Part shown: piece after piece, positions 1 through 9,536 of the stretch
How the letters are laid out: the number at the start of each line of letters is the position of its first letter
Numbering within the stretch: position 1 is the stretch's first letter
NCBI GenBank assembly: GCA_002409585.1
Contig: DHNP01000025.1
Coordinates: 13,621-77,620, forward strand
DNA length: 64,000 bases
Reading direction: 5' to 3'
From: Ruminococcaceae bacterium UBA5413
GTDB taxonomy: Bacteria > Bacillota > Clostridia > Oscillospirales > Acutalibacteraceae
Translations under genes and position numbers: made by a program
Notes under the pieces: model-generated
Database searches by the model: none
The model's input: only the letters and a program-made list of their open reading frames with translations
What the model was told of the DNA's origin: nothing

Positions 1-576
1 TCCCTTTGAACCCAGCAGCTTCATATCTGAAAGCATATACTCCGTATCCTGCAGGTCGGTAAGTATATCCTGCAGCCAGAGCGCCGCGCGTTTGCCGACT
101 GTAGTCGGCTGCGCCGGCTGGAAATGGGTGAAGGCAAGCGTTGGCAGGTCCTTGTATTTCATGGCAAAAGACGACAGCACTCGCGCCGTGCCGACGAGTT
201 TGTCCCTTACGAGCTTAAGCGCTTCGTCCATGATTATTATATCCGTATTGTCGCCAACATAGCATGACGTTGCACCGAGGTGGATTATAGGTTCTGCTGC
301 AGGGCATTGGACGCCGTAGGCGTACACGTGCGACATAACGTCGTGGCGGACAGCCTTCTCCCTTTCCTCTGCGACTTCATAGTTTATGTCATCCTTATGC
401 GCTTCCATTTCATCAATCTGCTTCTGCGTTATAGGCAGCCCAAGCTCCTTTTCGGCCTGTGCGAGGGCTATCCAAAGCCTGCGCCACGTTCTGAATTTCT
501 TATCCGGCGAAAAGATGTATTTCATCTTTTCCCCTGCATACCGTGAAGAAAGCGGCGATTCGTAAGCGTTTTTCAA
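1..576 (-). CDS. purB: Adenylosuccinate lyase, N-terminal part (cut by window edge)
   Basis: Cleaves SAICAR to AICAR and adenylosuccinate to AMP in purine synthesis. The first 192 codons are present and the frame runs off the left edge. Visible family motifs are HDVMSHVYAYG, GATSCYVGDNTD and THFQPAQPTT, the last carrying the conserved catalytic-region His of the fumarase/ASL superfamily. The start is a TTG (574-576) with GGAGG at 585-589, eight bases upstream; no ATG fits as well. It follows purF by about 70 bp on the same strand, so it is probably the last visible gene of the carA-carB-purC-purF-purB run. Identity is clear; only the C-terminal two thirds are missing. Confidence 0.95.
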   Translation of the reverse strand, partial: MKNAYESPLSSRYAGEKMKYIFSPDKKFRTWRRLWIALAQAEKELGLPITQKQIDEMEAHKDDINYEVAEEREKAVRHDVMSHVYAYGVQCPAAEPIIHLGATSCYVGDNTDIIIMDEALKLVRDKLVGTARVLSSFAMKYKDLPTLAFTHFQPAQPTTVGKRAALWLQDILTDLQDTEYMLSDMKLLGSKG

Positions 577-645
577 TTTTACGGCCTCCAAATAATAAAA
601 TCGCGTAAAGCTGCGCCGGGGCGGCGTATTGCCCCGATGTTTTGT

Positions 646-2091
646 TTAATAACGTTTTATAGGTATATCATACTCATACTTTTTACCCGACACAAGGTTT
701 TCGGGCAGCGGGGTCGGGTAACGGCCTGAAAAACACGCATCGCAGAAACCCGTGCATTTTCCCCCGAGCATCTTAGGGAGGTTTTCAAGGCTTAAAAAAT
801 CTATAGAGTCGGCAAAGTTCATTTCGCCTATCTCGTCTATGGTGTGGCGGCACGCTATAAGCTCGCTTTTGGAAGGTATGTCCGTGCCGTAGTAGCAGGG
901 CCACAAAAACGGTGGCGAGCTTATGCGCAGGTGCACTTCCTTCGCACCGGACTCCTTAAGCATTTTTATTATGCGCGCGCTTGTAGTCCCGCGTACTATG
1001 GAGTCGTCAAGCATGACGACGCGTTTACCGCGCACGGCCGTAGAAAGGGCGTTAAGTTTTATCCTGACGCTTTTTTCGCGTTCGGACTGGCTCGGCTTTA
1101 TAAATGTGCGGCCTATATATGAATTTTTCACTATGCCTTTTTGGAACGGTATGCCGGACTCCTCGCTGTAGCCTATGGCGGCGTCTATGCCGGACTCAGG
1201 GACGCCGATAACCATGTCGGCATCAACCGGATGCTGCCTCGCAAGCAGGCGGCCTGCCTCTTTGCGCGCCTCGTAAACGCTTATGCCGTCTATTATGCTG
1301 TCCGTACGCGCAAAATAGATATACTCAAAAATGCAGAGCGACTTTTTTTCTTTCGGCGGTTCATAAATGGAGTGCAGGCCGCTGTGGTCAACGTAAACTA
1401 TCTCGCCCGGCCTCACGTCGCGCACGAACTCCGCGCCGCAGGCGTCGAGGGCGCATGTTTCCGAAGCGAAAACATAGGAATTATTTATCCTGCCTATGCA
1501 CAGCGGCCTAAAGCCGTGCGGGTCGCGCACAGCAAGCAGCTTCTGCGGGCTCATTATAACCATTGAAAAAGAACCGTGTATCTTTGGCATGGTACGGCGC
1601 ACGGCTTCTTCTATAGACGGCGCGTCAACCCTTTCACGCGCTATCATGTAGGCTATGACTTCGGTATCTGTAGTCGTCTGAAAAATGCAGCCGCGTTTGG
1701 CCAAAAGCTTGTGCAGCTCGTAAGCGTTCGTCAGGTTGCCGTTATGCGCTATGGCAAGCGTACCTTTTATATAGCGCATGACAAGAGGCTGCGCGTTTTC
1801 ACGCACGCTTGCCCCTGCAGTGGAGTAGCGCACGTGCCCCACAGACATCTGCCCTTTAAGCCTGTCTAAAATCTCAGGGGAAAAAGCTTCGGTTACAAGC
1901 CCCATATTTTTGGAGTAAGAAATTACCCCGCGGTCGTTGACGGCTATGCCGCAGCTTTCCTGCCCCCTGTGCTGCAAAGCAAGCAGGGCGTTGTACGCCG
2001 CATAAGACGGGTCCACGCTGCCGTCTGAATATACCCCGAAAACGCCGCACTCCTCGTGCGGTCCATCATAGCCAAAATCGTAACTGCTCAA
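646..2091 (-). CDS. purF: Amidophosphoribosyltransferase
   Basis: Commits PRPP to purine synthesis by making phosphoribosylamine from glutamine. The N-terminal Ntn glutaminase begins at Cys15 (ECGVFG) after a 14-residue propeptide that should be removed, as in the Bacillus-type enzyme. The PRPP-binding loop VVMLDDSIVRGTTS lies near residues 355-368. Cys residues in KKSLCIF, WPCYYGTD and FCDACFSG match the positions of the 4Fe-4S ligands of the Bacillus subtilis class, so this is the cluster-bearing, oxygen-sensitive type. The start is TTG with GGGGTG about eight bases upstream. It lies between purC and purB on the same strand. Confidence 0.97.
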   Translation of the reverse strand: MSSYDFGYDGPHEECGVFGVYSDGSVDPSYAAYNALLALQHRGQESCGIAVNDRGVISYSKNMGLVTEAFSPEILDRLKGQMSVGHVRYSTAGASVRENAQPLVMRYIKGTLAIAHNGNLTNAYELHKLLAKRGCIFQTTTDTEVIAYMIARERVDAPSIEEAVRRTMPKIHGSFSMVIMSPQKLLAVRDPHGFRPLCIGRINNSYVFASETCALDACGAEFVRDVRPGEIVYVDHSGLHSIYEPPKEKKSLCIFEYIYFARTDSIIDGISVYEARKEAGRLLARQHPVDADMVIGVPESGIDAAIGYSEESGIPFQKGIVKNSYIGRTFIKPSQSEREKSVRIKLNALSTAVRGKRVVMLDDSIVRGTTSARIIKMLKESGAKEVHLRISSPPFLWPCYYGTDIPSKSELIACRHTIDEIGEMNFADSIDFLSLENLPKMLGGKCTGFCDACFSGRYPTPLPENLVSGKKYEYDIPIKRY

Positions 2092-2150
2092 AAAGTTTCA
2101 CCCCATCTTGCTTTTTACCGTGTTTAACACGTTTTGCCAAAAGCGTAAGC

Positions 2151-2180
2151 CGCCGTTCAGATTACCACATCCGGACGGCG
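2151..2180 (-). other. Inverted repeat in the purC-purF gap
   Basis: The arms CGCCGT (2151-2156) and ACGGCG (2175-2180) can form a hairpin in the minus-strand transcript between purC and purF. It is followed by a mixed GCTTACGCTTTT stretch, not a clean U run. It may be a weak attenuator or an mRNA processing/stability element; its function is not shown. Confidence 0.3.
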
Positions 2181-2209
2181 ACAATACTTTAATCCGCTTA
2201 TATAATTAA

Positions 2210-2914
2210 TTAAAGCCCTATCCTTCTCATTACTTCGGCGTAAGCTTCCTCAACCCCACCCATGTCACGGCGGAAACGATCCTTGTCGAGCTTCTCGTGC
2301 GTTTTTACGTCCCAAAAGCGGCACGTGTCCGGTGAAATCTCATCCGCAAGGATGATACCGCCCTTATAGCGCCCAAATTCAAGCTTAAAGTCTATAAGGT
2401 CAATATTTACTGACAGGAAAAAGCCGGTAAGTATCTTATTTATTTCGAATGCCATTTCGGTAATCGTCTTGACTTCTTCTTCAGTGGCGAAACCCGCCGC
2501 GAGTATATGGTACTCATTTACCATCGGGTCGCCAAGCTCGTCGCTCTTGTAGCAGAACTCGAGCACCGGCGTTTTCATCGGCGTGCCTTCCTCAAGGCCG
2601 AGGCGTTTTGCGAGGCTTCCCGCGGCTTTGTTGCGTACTATGACCTCGAGGGGAACAATCTCAACCTTTTTTACGAGCGTTTCGCGGTCGTTGAGTTCCT
2701 TTATAAAATGCGTCGGTATTCCCTTTTTCTCAAGCATTTTGAAAATGTAGTTTGACATCTTGTTGTTTACGACGCCCTTACCGGTTATAGTTCCTTTTTT
2801 TAGGCCGTTAAACGCTGTGGCATCGTCTTTGTAAGAAACGATGCAGCAGTCGCCGTCATCAGTTGCAAATACCTTTTTTGCCTTGCCCTCGTAAAGCTGC
2901 TCTTTTTTTTCCAT
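2210..2914 (-). CDS. purC: SAICAR synthetase
   Basis: Joins CAIR and aspartate to give SAICAR. The 234-residue product has the usual single-domain length and the motifs [10 protein letters not shown] at the N terminus and [12 protein letters not shown] towards the C terminus. The frame opens further upstream, but the ATG at 2912-2914 is preferred because GGAGGGAAC stands directly before it and homologues begin with a similar [11 protein letters not shown]. It lies about 90 bp downstream of carB and 118 bp upstream of purF, all on the minus strand. Confidence 0.97.
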   Translation of the reverse strand: MEKKEQLYEGKAKKVFATDDGDCCIVSYKDDATAFNGLKKGTITGKGVVNNKMSNYIFKMLEKKGIPTHFIKELNDRETLVKKVEIVPLEVIVRNKAAGSLAKRLGLEEGTPMKTPVLEFCYKSDELGDPMVNEYHILAAGFATEEEVKTITEMAFEINKILTGFFLSVNIDLIDFKLEFGRYKGGIILADEISPDTCRFWDVKTHEKLDKDRFRRDMGGVEEAYAEVMRRIGL

Positions 2915-3004
2915 ATAAGTTCCCTCCGTTAAAATCATACGTCAGTTAAAATTATAATTGCCTTACCCGCTGTTTTCTGCGGATAAAGCAAATTATATCT
3001 GTAA

Positions 3005-6000
3005 TCACACAAAATTCACGAAATTAGATATCTTCGTTATATCAACCACCGAAAGCTGCGTCGTCTGCACCCTGCGCGCGCATGTAAGGAACGCGTTGGC
3101 GGTGTCAAGCGAAGTAAGGCACGGTATGCCCGCCTCCACGGCGTTCCTGCGTATCTTGAACCCGTCGCGGTTGTGCGCTATCACTTTAGACGGCGTGTTT
3201 ATGACAAGGTTTATGTCGCCTGAAATTATATGGTCTATTATATCCGGCTTGCCGGCGCCTATCTTATGCGTCCTTATGGTCGGTATGCCGTGGTTATTAA
3301 GGAATTCCGACGTCCCGGCCGTGGCGAATATCTTCCACCCCAGGTCGTAAAGCCCCTGCGCTATAGGCAGCGCTTCCTCTTTGTCGCTGTCTTTAACCGT
3401 TATCATTACGTTGCCTTTTTCTATCATATGGACGCCCGCGCCGTAAAAGGCCTTTATAAGCGCTTCATCGAACGTGCGGGCAACACCCAAGACCTCGCCC
3501 GTCGACTTCATCTCAGGGCCTAAGTCGACGTCCTGCCCGTACAGTTTTTCAAAGGAGAACACAGGCATCTTCACCGCTATAAGGTCCCTCTCGCGCTGCA
3601 GCCCGTAGTGGTAGCCCATCTCAGGCAGAGTCCTGCCGAAAAATGTTCCCACAGCAAGCGGGACTATCGGTATGCCTGTAACTTTGCTTATATACGGCAC
3701 AGTCCGTGAAGAACGCGGGTTAGCCTCTATGACGTACACCTTTTCATCTTTGACTATATACTGTATGTTCAAGAGGCCGACGACTTTGAGGGCTTTTGCG
3801 AGGCGGCGCGTATAGTCCACTATGAGGTTCTGCATTTCAACGCTTACGCCTATAGCCGGATAAACCGATATACTGTCGCCTGAGTGTATGCCAGCGCGTT
3901 CTATATGCTGCATTATGCCGGGTATAACAGAGTCCGTCCCGTCACACACCGCGTCAACTTCCACCTCGGTGCCCATGATGTACTTGTCAACAAGTATAGG
4001 ATGCTCCTGCGCGATACGGTTTATTATGCCTATCTGCTCTATTATATCCTGGTCGGAATACGCTATCTGCATGCCCTGCCCGCCGAGTACATACGACGGC
4101 CTTACCAAAACAGGGTACCCAAGCTCATGCGCCGCCTGTATGGCTTCGTCGCACGTGAAAACGGTCCTTCCTTCGGCGCGGGGAATCCCGCAGCCGTTGA
4201 GTATGGCGTCAAAGCGCTTCCTGTCCTCTGCTTCGTCTATGCTGTCGGATGACGTGCCCAAGATGGGTATGCCCATTTTTTCTATGTCTTTGGCAAGCTT
4301 TATCGCCGTCTGCCCGCCGAACTGGACTACGGCGCCGTCCGGCTTTTCAAGCTCGGCTATATGGAGTACGTCTTCTTCCGTAAGCGGTTCGAAGTAAAGC
4401 TTGTCGGCAACGTCAAAGTCAGTGCTTACCGTTTCGGGGTTATTGTTTACTATAATGGTTTCATAACCTAAATCTTTCAGCGCCCAAACGCTGTGTACCG
4501 AGCAGAAGTCAAACTCTATGCCCTGGCCTATCCTTATGGGGCCGGAGCCTATGACCATGACTTTCTTTTTGTCAGTTTCGGGTTTAGACTCGTTTTCCGT
4601 ACCGTAGCTCGAGTAGTAGTAAGGCGTTTCCGCCTCAAACTCGGCGGCGCACGTGTCTACCATCTTGTAAACAGGAGCAATGCCCCATTCTTTTTCAAGC
4701 GAGCGTATTTCCTTTACGCTCTTTCCGGAAAGTCCGGATATAGTTTTGTCAAGGAATTCATATTCCTTAGCTTTTCTAAGAAGGCATGCATCAAGTTCCT
4801 GCCCCGCAAGTGCTTTTTCGACGTTTATTATATTAAGGTACTTGTTCAGGAACCACATATCTATTTTTGTTATATCGTGTATCTTCTGCGGCGTTACCCC
4901 GCGGCGCAAAGCTTCTGAAACCACCCACAGCCTGCGGTCGTCCACCGCATGCAGCTTTTCTTCAAGCTCCTCGCCGGAAACGTCTTTAAGGGAAGCATCT
5001 ATAAGGCTGTACATGTTTATTTCGAGGCAGCGCACAGACTTCATAAGCGCTGCTTCAAAAGTAGGCGCTATGCCCATAACCTCGCCCGTCGCTTTCATCT
5101 GCGTGCCGAGCGTGCGGCGCGCATGTATGAATTTATCGAACGGCCAGCGCGGTATCTTAACAACACAGTAATCCATAGTCGGCTCAAAGCATGCATAAGT
5201 TTTTTTCGTTATGGCGTTAGGTATTTCGTCAAGCGTATAGCCGAGCGCTATTTTAGAGGCTACTTTCGCTATCGGGTAGCCAGTCGCCTTTGAAGCAAGA
5301 GCCGACGAGCGGCTTACGCGCGGATTAACTTCTATAACGGCATACTCGAAGCTGCCGGGGTTAAGCGCGAACTGCACGTTGCACCCGCCCTCGACTTTAA
5401 GCTCTGTAATGATGGCGAGGGCGGCGCTCCTTAACATCTGCAGCTCTTTGTCAGCAAGCGTCTGGCACGGCGCGACGACTATTGAGTCGCCCGTGTGTAC
5501 GCCGACGGGGTCAATGTTTTCCATATTGCAGACTGTAATGCAGTTGCCGTTATGGTCGCGCATTACCTCGTACTCTATTTCTTTCCAGCCCGCAATGCTG
5601 CGCTCTATGAGCACCTGATGCACGCGGCTCCTGTGCAGGCCGACCGTTGCTATGGAAGTAAGCTCCGTTTCGTCGGCGGCAATGCCGCCGCCTGAGCCGC
5701 CGAGCGTGTACGCCGGCCTCACTACAACAGGGTAGCCTATCCTCTTTGCTATCTTTACGCAGTCCTCAAGGCTTTCCGCAACGGCGCTTTTTGCCACAGG
5801 CTGGTTTATGCGCTCCATGGCGTCCTTAAAAAGCTCCCTGTCCTCCGCCATGCGTATGGTGTCGGCGTCAGTGCCTATCATCTCTACGTTATGTTCCTTA
5901 AGGAAGCCTGACTCCTCAAGCTCAACGGCAAGGTTGAGGGCGTTCTGCCCGCCGAGCGTAGGAAGGATGCTGTCGGGTTTTTCCTTAAGTATGATTTTCT

Positions 6001-6223
6001 TCACCGTGTCTGAAGTAAGCGGCTCTATATACACTTTATCCGCAATCTGCTTGTCGGTCATAATGGTGGCGGGGTTCGAGTTTATGAGTACTACTTCCAC
6101 GCCTTCTTCCTTAAGGGCGCGGCAGGCCTGCGTGCCGGCGTAGTCAAACTCGGCCGCCTGGCCTATGATAATAGGGCCTGAGCCTATGATAATTACCTTT
6201 TTTATATCTTCCCTTTTGCTCAT
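3005..6223 (-). CDS. carB: Carbamoyl-phosphate synthase large subunit
   Basis: Makes carbamoyl phosphate from bicarbonate, ammonia and two ATP for pyrimidines and arginine. At 1072 residues it has the full two-fold architecture: two ATP-grasp halves, each opening with a dinucleotide-like loop (VIIIGSGPIIIGQ near residue 10 and MVIGSGPIRIGQ near 555), and a C-terminal MGS-like regulatory domain over roughly the last 130 residues, the region where UMP/IMP/ornithine effectors bind in homologues. Its ATG overlaps the carA stop by four bases (ATGA), implying translational coupling and 1:1 synthesis. Confidence 0.98.
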   Translation of the reverse strand: MSKREDIKKVIIIGSGPIIIGQAAEFDYAGTQACRALKEEGVEVVLINSNPATIMTDKQIADKVYIEPLTSDTVKKIILKEKPDSILPTLGGQNALNLAVELEESGFLKEHNVEMIGTDADTIRMAEDRELFKDAMERINQPVAKSAVAESLEDCVKIAKRIGYPVVVRPAYTLGGSGGGIAADETELTSIATVGLHRSRVHQVLIERSIAGWKEIEYEVMRDHNGNCITVCNMENIDPVGVHTGDSIVVAPCQTLADKELQMLRSAALAIITELKVEGGCNVQFALNPGSFEYAVIEVNPRVSRSSALASKATGYPIAKVASKIALGYTLDEIPNAITKKTYACFEPTMDYCVVKIPRWPFDKFIHARRTLGTQMKATGEVMGIAPTFEAALMKSVRCLEINMYSLIDASLKDVSGEELEEKLHAVDDRRLWVVSEALRRGVTPQKIHDITKIDMWFLNKYLNIINVEKALAGQELDACLLRKAKEYEFLDKTISGLSGKSVKEIRSLEKEWGIAPVYKMVDTCAAEFEAETPYYYSSYGTENESKPETDKKKVMVIGSGPIRIGQGIEFDFCSVHSVWALKDLGYETIIVNNNPETVSTDFDVADKLYFEPLTEEDVLHIAELEKPDGAVVQFGGQTAIKLAKDIEKMGIPILGTSSDSIDEAEDRKRFDAILNGCGIPRAEGRTVFTCDEAIQAAHELGYPVLVRPSYVLGGQGMQIAYSDQDIIEQIGIINRIAQEHPILVDKYIMGTEVEVDAVCDGTDSVIPGIMQHIERAGIHSGDSISVYPAIGVSVEMQNLIVDYTRRLAKALKVVGLLNIQYIVKDEKVYVIEANPRSSRTVPYISKVTGIPIVPLAVGTFFGRTLPEMGYHYGLQRERDLIAVKMPVFSFEKLYGQDVDLGPEMKSTGEVLGVARTFDEALIKAFYGAGVHMIEKGNVMITVKDSDKEEALPIAQGLYDLGWKIFATAGTSEFLNNHGIPTIRTHKIGAGKPDIIDHIISGDINLVINTPSKVIAHNRDGFKIRRNAVEAGIPCLTSLDTANAFLTCARRVQTTQLSVVDITKISNFVNFV

Positions 6224-7296
6224 ATGCGGCCGCCTCCCATCAGATCCATAAATTTGTCAAAGAGGAAACCCGTGTCAAGCGGCCCCGGCGAGGCCTCCGG
6301 GTGGAACTGCGTTGAAAACACCCTGCCGTTTTTATACCTTAGCCCTTCTATGCTGCCGTCGTTCATGCTAATGAAGCTGACCTGAGCAACCGACGGGTCT
6401 ACTGTTTTGCCGTCCACTACATAGCCGTGGTTCTGCGACGTTATATAAACCCTGTTTTCGGCAAGGCTTTTCACCGGGTGGTTTATGCCCCTGTGCCCGT
6501 ACTTAAGCTTATATGTGTCGCACCCGTTGGCCAAAGCCATAAGCTGGTGCCCAAGGCATATGGCAAAAACCGGTATGCCCGAAGCGTACATCCTCTTAAG
6601 CTCTTTAATGGATTTTACGCAGTCCTTAGGGTCGCCAGGCCCGTTCGAAAGCATTATGCCGTCAGGTGAAAAAGAGCGTACTTCCTCAAAAGAGGCATCA
6701 TATGGAAAGCGTTTAACCGTACAGCCGCGTTTTACGAGCGAGCGCATTATATTATTTTTAACGCCGTAATCCATAAGCGCGACTTTAACGCAGCCGTCGC
6801 CGTAAACCGAAGTCCCCTTGCAGCTTACGCGTTCAACCGGGCTGCCTATGTCGTAAGCCGCGGCTTTTTCTTTAAGCCCGTCCGTGCTTTCGCAGTGCCC
6901 GTATGTTATAACTCCGCGCATGGTGCCTTTTTCACGGAGAACTTTAGTAAGGGCGCGCGTGTCTATGCCCTGCATGCCGGGGATGCGGTTGTCCTTTAAA
7001 AAAGTGTCGAGGTCAACGTCTGCCCTGAAGTTGCTCGCAGCGTCAGAAAGCGAATGGACTATGAACGCGGAAAGCCACGGCCGTACTGACTCTGCGTCAT
7101 CGTAGCAAATGCCGTAATTGCCTATGAGCGGATATGCCATAACAACGCCCTGGCCCGCATACGACGGGTCGGTCAAAAGCTCGGTGTAACCGCACATGGC
7201 ACTGTTGAAAACGACTTCGCAGGCTGTGTCGTGCTCGTCGCCGAAGCCCGTACCTTTAAAGGCCATACCGTTTTCAAGCGTCAGAAATGCTTCCAT
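6220..7296 (-). CDS. carA: Carbamoyl-phosphate synthase small subunit (glutaminase)
   Basis: Supplies ammonia from glutamine to CarB. An N-terminal CPSase_sm domain is followed by a class I amidotransferase with the nucleophile Cys in FAICLGHQ and the His/Glu pair in FHPEASPGP. The ATG at 7294-7296 is chosen because GGTGAT lies just upstream and homologues start near MEAFLTLENG; a five-codon longer start is possible. The gene begins only about 20 bp after a terminator-like hairpin (7323-7352), leaving no room for a normal promoter between them. It overlaps carB by four bases. Confidence 0.97.
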   Translation of the reverse strand: MEAFLTLENGMAFKGTGFGDEHDTACEVVFNSAMCGYTELLTDPSYAGQGVVMAYPLIGNYGICYDDAESVRPWLSAFIVHSLSDAASNFRADVDLDTFLKDNRIPGMQGIDTRALTKVLREKGTMRGVITYGHCESTDGLKEKAAAYDIGSPVERVSCKGTSVYGDGCVKVALMDYGVKNNIMRSLVKRGCTVKRFPYDASFEEVRSFSPDGIMLSNGPGDPKDCVKSIKELKRMYASGIPVFAICLGHQLMALANGCDTYKLKYGHRGINHPVKSLAENRVYITSQNHGYVVDGKTVDPSVAQVSFISMNDGSIEGLRYKNGRVFSTQFHPEASPGPLDTGFLFDKFMDLMGGGRI

Positions 7297-7315
7297 TTTA
7301 TCACCAACCATTCTT

Positions 7316-7352
7316 AAAAATCACGGCTTTTCCGTATTGACGCAAAAGCCGT
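7316..7352 (-). terminator. Intrinsic terminator between dapL and carA
   Basis: A nine-base stem, ACGGCTTTT (7323-7331) with AAAAGCCGT (7344-7352), is followed on the minus strand by GATTTTTA. It should end the glnA-ANTAR-dapF-dapL transcript. Because carA starts only about 20 bp further on, it could also act as an attenuator for carAB. Confidence 0.75.
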
Positions 7353-7369
7353 TCAAATGTTTAAAAAAG

Positions 7370-8596
7370 TTATGAGCGGCGCCCAAAAGCATCCGTTATT
7401 TTTTTGACCGCCCTTTCAGTGTTTTCCCTGGTATTGAACGACGTAAGCCTGAAAAACCCTTCGCCGTTTATGCCAAAGCCCGAGCCGGGCGTACCTACCA
7501 CTCCCGCTTTTTCAAGCAGCATATCGAAAAAGTCCCATGAAGAAATCCCGTCCGGAGTCTTCAGCCACACGTACGGCGAGTTAACGCCGCCGTAAACCGT
7601 AAAGCCGGCCTTGGCAAGCCCTGTTTTTATTATCTTCGCGTTGTCAAGGTAATAGTCTATATTTTCACGTATCCCGCGCCTGCCCTCCGGCGTATAGACA
7701 GCCTCGGCCGCGCGCTGCACAACATACGAAACGCCGTTCATCTTAGTTGACTGGCGCCTGTCCCACAGCTTGTTAACATTTACTCCGCCGAACTCAAGTT
7801 CTTTCGGTATAACGGTAAAAGCGCACCTTACGCCCGTAAAGCCGGCTGTTTTTGAAAAGCTGCGGAATTCTATCGCGCATTTTTTGGCGCCTTCTATTTC
7901 AAATATGCTGTGCGGCATATCCGGTTCGGAGATAAACGCCTCGTAAGCCGCGTCGTAAAGTATGACGGACCTGTTTTTCAGGGCGTAGTCAACCCACTGC
8001 TTAAGCGCCTGCCGCGTTATGCCCATGCCGGTCGGGTTATTGGGGAAGCAAAGGTATATCATGTCTGCGCGCGCGTCCGGTATCACGGGAAGGAAATTGT
8101 TTTTTTCATGGCACGGCATGTAGACTATCCTGCTCCAGCCTTTCGCCTTGTCGTACCCGCCTGCCCTGCCGGCCATCACGTTTGTGTCAACATACACAGG
8201 ATAAACCGGGTCGCATACCGCTACGGTGTTGTCGGTCCCGAAAATGTCCCCTATGCCTCCGGTGTCGCTTTTAGCGCCGTCGCTGACGAAGATCTCGTCA
8301 GGCGAGATATCTACGCCTTTGTCCTTATAGTCGTTTTTGCTTATGGCTTCCCTGAGGAACATATATCCGGCCTCAGGCCCGTAACCGCGGAAAGTTTCCG
8401 CGCGCCCCATTTCGCCGGCGGCCTTTTCCATGGCACTTACCACAGCCTGCGGCAGCGGGCGCGTAACGTCGCCTATGCCGAGCTTTATAATCTCTGTGTC
8501 AGGGTGCAGCTTTGAAAATTTCTCGACTCTCGAAGCAATATCCACAAAAAGATAGTTTGCCGGCAGCTTAGTAAAATTTTCATTAATTTTAAGCAA
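7370..8596 (-). CDS. dapL: LL-diaminopimelate aminotransferase
   Basis: Converts tetrahydrodipicolinate directly to LL-diaminopimelate with glutamate as amino donor, the short DAP/lysine route. It is a fold-type I PLP enzyme of usual length (408 residues). The PLP Lys is in [10 protein letters not shown], the phosphate-binding region in SDGAKSDTG, and the substrate loop in CFPNNPTG. The preferred start is the TTG at 8594-8596, which has GGAAAGGA at a normal distance and aligns with the family start (M)xKINEN; an ATG three codons upstream sits directly against that Shine-Dalgarno sequence. It follows dapF, the next enzyme of the pathway. Confidence 0.94.
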   Translation of the reverse strand: MLKINENFTKLPANYLFVDIASRVEKFSKLHPDTEIIKLGIGDVTRPLPQAVVSAMEKAAGEMGRAETFRGYGPEAGYMFLREAISKNDYKDKGVDISPDEIFVSDGAKSDTGGIGDIFGTDNTVAVCDPVYPVYVDTNVMAGRAGGYDKAKGWSRIVYMPCHEKNNFLPVIPDARADMIYLCFPNNPTGMGITRQALKQWVDYALKNRSVILYDAAYEAFISEPDMPHSIFEIEGAKKCAIEFRSFSKTAGFTGVRCAFTVIPKELEFGGVNVNKLWDRRQSTKMNGVSYVVQRAAEAVYTPEGRRGIRENIDYYLDNAKIIKTGLAKAGFTVYGGVNSPYVWLKTPDGISSWDFFDMLLEKAGVVGTPGSGFGINGEGFFRLTSFNTRENTERAVKKITDAFGRRS

Positions 8597-8653
8597 ATTG
8601 CACATTCCTTTCCGCGATAATTCAAAAATTACGCATTTCGGATATTTATTATA

Positions 8654-9487
8654 TCAGATTTCGACGTTTCCGTCAAAGACAAATTCAGCAGGGCCGCGCA
8701 TAAAAACGTCGCCGCTCTTTTCGTCCCACCGCACGTCGAGCACTCCGCCCCTGAGATGCACTTTTACACGTCCGGACGTTTTTTTATTTAACACGCACGC
8801 GACGGTGCATGCGCACGCCCCCGTCCCGCAGGCGAGTGTCTCGCCTGAGCCGCGCTCCCAGACGCGCATTTTCACATTTTCATTATCTATTACCTGTACG
8901 AACTCCGTATTTACCCGTTCGGGGAACATGCCGTCGTTCTCAAAAAGTGGCCCTGTTCTTTCAATATCTATATCTTCGGTATTGTCGGTAAAAACGACGC
9001 AGTGCGGGTTGCCCATGGAAACACACGTGATATTGTATTTACGGCCGCCGAAAACGGCCGGTTTGTTTATTATCTCATTGTCAGCCGAAACGGCCGGTAT
9101 CCCGCCCGCCGTTAAAACAGGCTTCCCCATATTAACCTCAACCGAAAGCACTTTGCCTTTTTCGGTTTCAAGGTTAAGAGTTTTTATGCCGCTGAGCGTT
9201 TCTACGGTCATCACGTTTTTTTTAGCTATGCCGCGCTCGTAAGCATATTTGCCTACGCATCTTATGCCGTTTCCGCACATTTTCCCGCGTGAACCGTCGG
9301 CGTTGTACATGTCCATCCTGCAGTCCGCTTTTTCAGACGGCTCTATCAGTATAATGCCGTCGCCGCCTATGCCGAAATGCCTGTCGCTCAGCTTTTTTGA
9401 AAGCTCAGGCGCGTTTTGGACTTTTTCCTTAAAACAGTTTATATAGATATAGTCGTTGCCAGTACCGTGCATTTTTGTAAATTTCAC
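8654..9487 (-). CDS. dapF: Diaminopimelate epimerase
   Basis: Interconverts LL- and meso-DAP, the cross-linking residue of peptidoglycan and the lysine precursor. The two catalytic thiols are visible as Cys71 in KMCGNGIRC and a Cys in LACGTGACAC near residue 217. The N-terminal signature MHGTGNDY is intact and the 277-residue length is normal. The start is GTG (9485-9487) with GGGGGC nine bases upstream. It lies between the ANTAR gene and dapL with no terminator in the 49-bp gap, so it is probably cotranscribed with glnA. Confidence 0.96.
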   Translation of the reverse strand: MKFTKMHGTGNDYIYINCFKEKVQNAPELSKKLSDRHFGIGGDGIILIEPSEKADCRMDMYNADGSRGKMCGNGIRCVGKYAYERGIAKKNVMTVETLSGIKTLNLETEKGKVLSVEVNMGKPVLTAGGIPAVSADNEIINKPAVFGGRKYNITCVSMGNPHCVVFTDNTEDIDIERTGPLFENDGMFPERVNTEFVQVIDNENVKMRVWERGSGETLACGTGACACTVACVLNKKTSGRVKVHLRGGVLDVRWDEKSGDVFMRGPAEFVFDGNVEI

Positions 9488-9536
9488 AGCGACAGCGCCC
9501 CCTTTAAAATCGCTTATATCAACACAGCCGTATAAA

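Noticed and set aside
2092..3004. Purine (G-box) or PRPP riboswitch before purF or purC
   Set aside because: Gaps are short and lack the conserved aptamer core; only a simple hairpin is present before purF.
7297..7420. PyrR-binding site upstream of carA
   Set aside because: No sequence resembling the PyrR anti-antiterminator loop was found around the hairpin or the dapL end.
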